Shown piece after piece: positions 13,176 to 14,195 of a stretch of DNA of 14,195 nt (its first letter is position 1; every line of letters begins with the position of its first letter). Origin of the DNA: SZUA-592 sp041556555 (GTDB lineage Bacteria > Pseudomonadota > Gammaproteobacteria > Eutrophobiales > Eutrophobiaceae); assembly GCA_041556555.1 (NCBI GenBank), contig JBFFIE010000046.1:1-14195 (forward strand), written 5' to 3'. The translations under genes were made by a program, and so were the position numbers. The notes below the pieces were generated by a model. That model ran no database searches, was not told the DNA's origin, and saw nothing but the letters and a program-made list of their open reading frames with translations.

Positions 13176-14195
13176 ATGTGGTTCAAAAAACCCCATTCTC
13201 TGCGAAATCTTCTTATAACTCATGAGATTACGTTCCTGTTACTGGTAACTGCTACAGGCCTTCTGGGAGGTCTCCCGGCCTATTTCTGGCAGCGCCATTC
13301 AGTGGAATCCGTGCGCCTGAACTCATTGATTTATGTCAATGAGCAGATTCGAGGTGACCTGTTTCGACAGATACAGGAAGCCATCCGTGCCCGTTTGCTG
13401 GAGGAGCCCCAGGCCCTGGAAAGCTATGGCGAATATTCACGCCGAATCGACGAGCATTTTACCCGCTTACGTAAGAATGCCCGAACAGATGAGGAAAACC
13501 TGGCTATCGAGGAACTCCAGGCGTCCTACCGTGCGATACAGAAGGACATGAACAAGATCTTTACCGATCCCTATATGGCCAGTCGCCAGGTGCGCATGAA
13601 AATCCTGGACCCGGGCTTCGCCCAGAGCATGTTCGGGCGTTTTGAAGATGAATACCAGGCCATGAACAGCCTTTTGACCCGGGAATATGACGAACTGGCA
13701 CAGGTGCTGGAACGCTGGACCAGTTACGCACCAGTCTTGCTACCCATCCCGCTGTTACTGGCCTTTCTGCTGGTGCTGTATGCCCGGTACATACTCAACA
13801 GGGACTTCGTCAAGCCCATGTCCAAGGTTATCAGTGGCGCCAGGACCATCAGTCGCGGGAAACTTGAGCAGCAATTGCCTGAGACCGGCGTTGAGGAAGT
13901 TGCTCAACTGGCACGTACCATTAACACTATGGCCAGAGCTCTGGAAGAGAGCCATCAGGCCCTGGTCGAGAGTGAAAAACAGGCTGCACTGGGCGCGCTG
14001 GTTCCAGTGGTGGCGCATAACATCCGTAACCCTCTGGCCAGCATTCGTGCTACAGCGCAGGTCATTGACGACGCCGAAGATGAAGAAGATTTGCGGGAAA
14101 GCAAACAGGCTATTCTGGATACCATCGATCGCCTGGGTCGTTGGGTGAATGCACTTGTCTCCTACTTGCATCCACTCAAACCGAATTACCGCCTG
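13176..14195 (+). CDS. Membrane sensor histidine kinase, 3' end cut by window
   Basis: The frame is open from the ATG at 13176 to the right edge (340 codons, no stop). Layout: TM1 at about residues 18-37; a helical periplasmic sensor of about 145 residues (40-185), rich in Arg, Glu and Gln and likely a four-helix bundle; TM2 at about 185-204; HAMP at about 205-258; then a HisKA domain with the phospho-acceptor His281 in VVAHNIRNPLASIRA. The following LGRWVNALVSYLHPLKP is typical of NtrB/AtoS-like kinases, which often pair with sigma-54 activators. The ATP-binding domain lies outside the window. It is divergent from pqqA across a 262-bp regulatory gap. GC is visibly higher (near 60% in sampled lines) than in the neighbouring genes, which could mean a different origin. 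The ligand is unknown. Confidence 0.9.
   Translation, partial: MWFKKPHSLRNLLITHEITFLLLVTATGLLGGLPAYFWQRHSVESVRLNSLIYVNEQIRGDLFRQIQEAIRARLLEEPQALESYGEYSRRIDEHFTRLRKNARTDEENLAIEELQASYRAIQKDMNKIFTDPYMASRQVRMKILDPGFAQSMFGRFEDEYQAMNSLLTREYDELAQVLERWTSYAPVLLPIPLLLAFLLVLYARYILNRDFVKPMSKVISGARTISRGKLEQQLPETGVEEVAQLARTINTMARALEESHQALVESEKQAALGALVPVVAHNIRNPLASIRATAQVIDDAEDEEDLRESKQAILDTIDRLGRWVNALVSYLHPLKPNYRL

Noticed and set aside
13333..14171. Open frames in other phases inside the histidine kinase region (13333-13551 +, 13687-14148 +, 13755-14171 -)
   Set aside because: The frame starting at 13176 gives TM-HAMP-HisKA with His281. The others are artefacts of high GC and the truncated true gene.
1..14195. 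tRNA, rRNA, CRISPR array, insertion sequence or attachment site
   Set aside because: No cloverleaf, regularly spaced repeats, transposase or integrase motifs, or terminal repeats were seen.

Overview
The window reads as chromosomal DNA of a gammaproteobacterium of moderate-to-low GC. The order fabZ-lpxA-lpxB-rnhB-dnaE-accA-tilS is the classical gammaproteobacterial lipid A / replication / fatty-acid block. In betaproteobacteria, rnhB is usually not followed by dnaE. A PQQ precursor peptide gene further right suggests a PQQ-making organism with quinoprotein dehydrogenases, as in methylotrophs and alcohol oxidisers. I cannot name the genus.

Left part (7-9625, + strand): seven recognisable housekeeping genes, tightly packed with short gaps or overlaps, then an unrecognised 250-residue protein whose start overlaps the end of tilS. 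lpxA and tilS both appear to use TTG starts.

Middle part (9659-12657, - strand): a compact five-gene operon convergent with the first block. In transcription order it encodes a secreted L,D-transpeptidase, a secreted DUF302-like protein, a MotA/TolQ/ExbB-type proton-channel subunit, a one-TM ExbD/MotB-position protein carrying a DUF2135-like beta-sandwich outside the membrane, and a two-TM protein of unknown family. Junctions are ATGA or TGATG overlaps or gaps of 6 and 31 nt. I read this as an uncharacterised ion-driven envelope machine linked to peptidoglycan. It is the best candidate here for a new system.

Right part (12789-14195): an orphan 24-codon pqqA on the - strand with its own UUCG-capped terminator. 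Upstream of it are a very good sigma-54 promoter match, a leader with mutually exclusive hairpins that looks like an attenuator, and a 17-bp palindrome about 96 bp upstream of the predicted start. Divergent from pqqA is a membrane histidine kinase, truncated by the window end, with an NtrB/AtoS-like core and visibly higher GC. Together these suggest that PQQ precursor supply is controlled by a dedicated two-component, sigma-54-dependent circuit. The response regulator would lie just beyond the right edge.

No tRNA, rRNA, CRISPR array, insertion sequence or integrase was seen.
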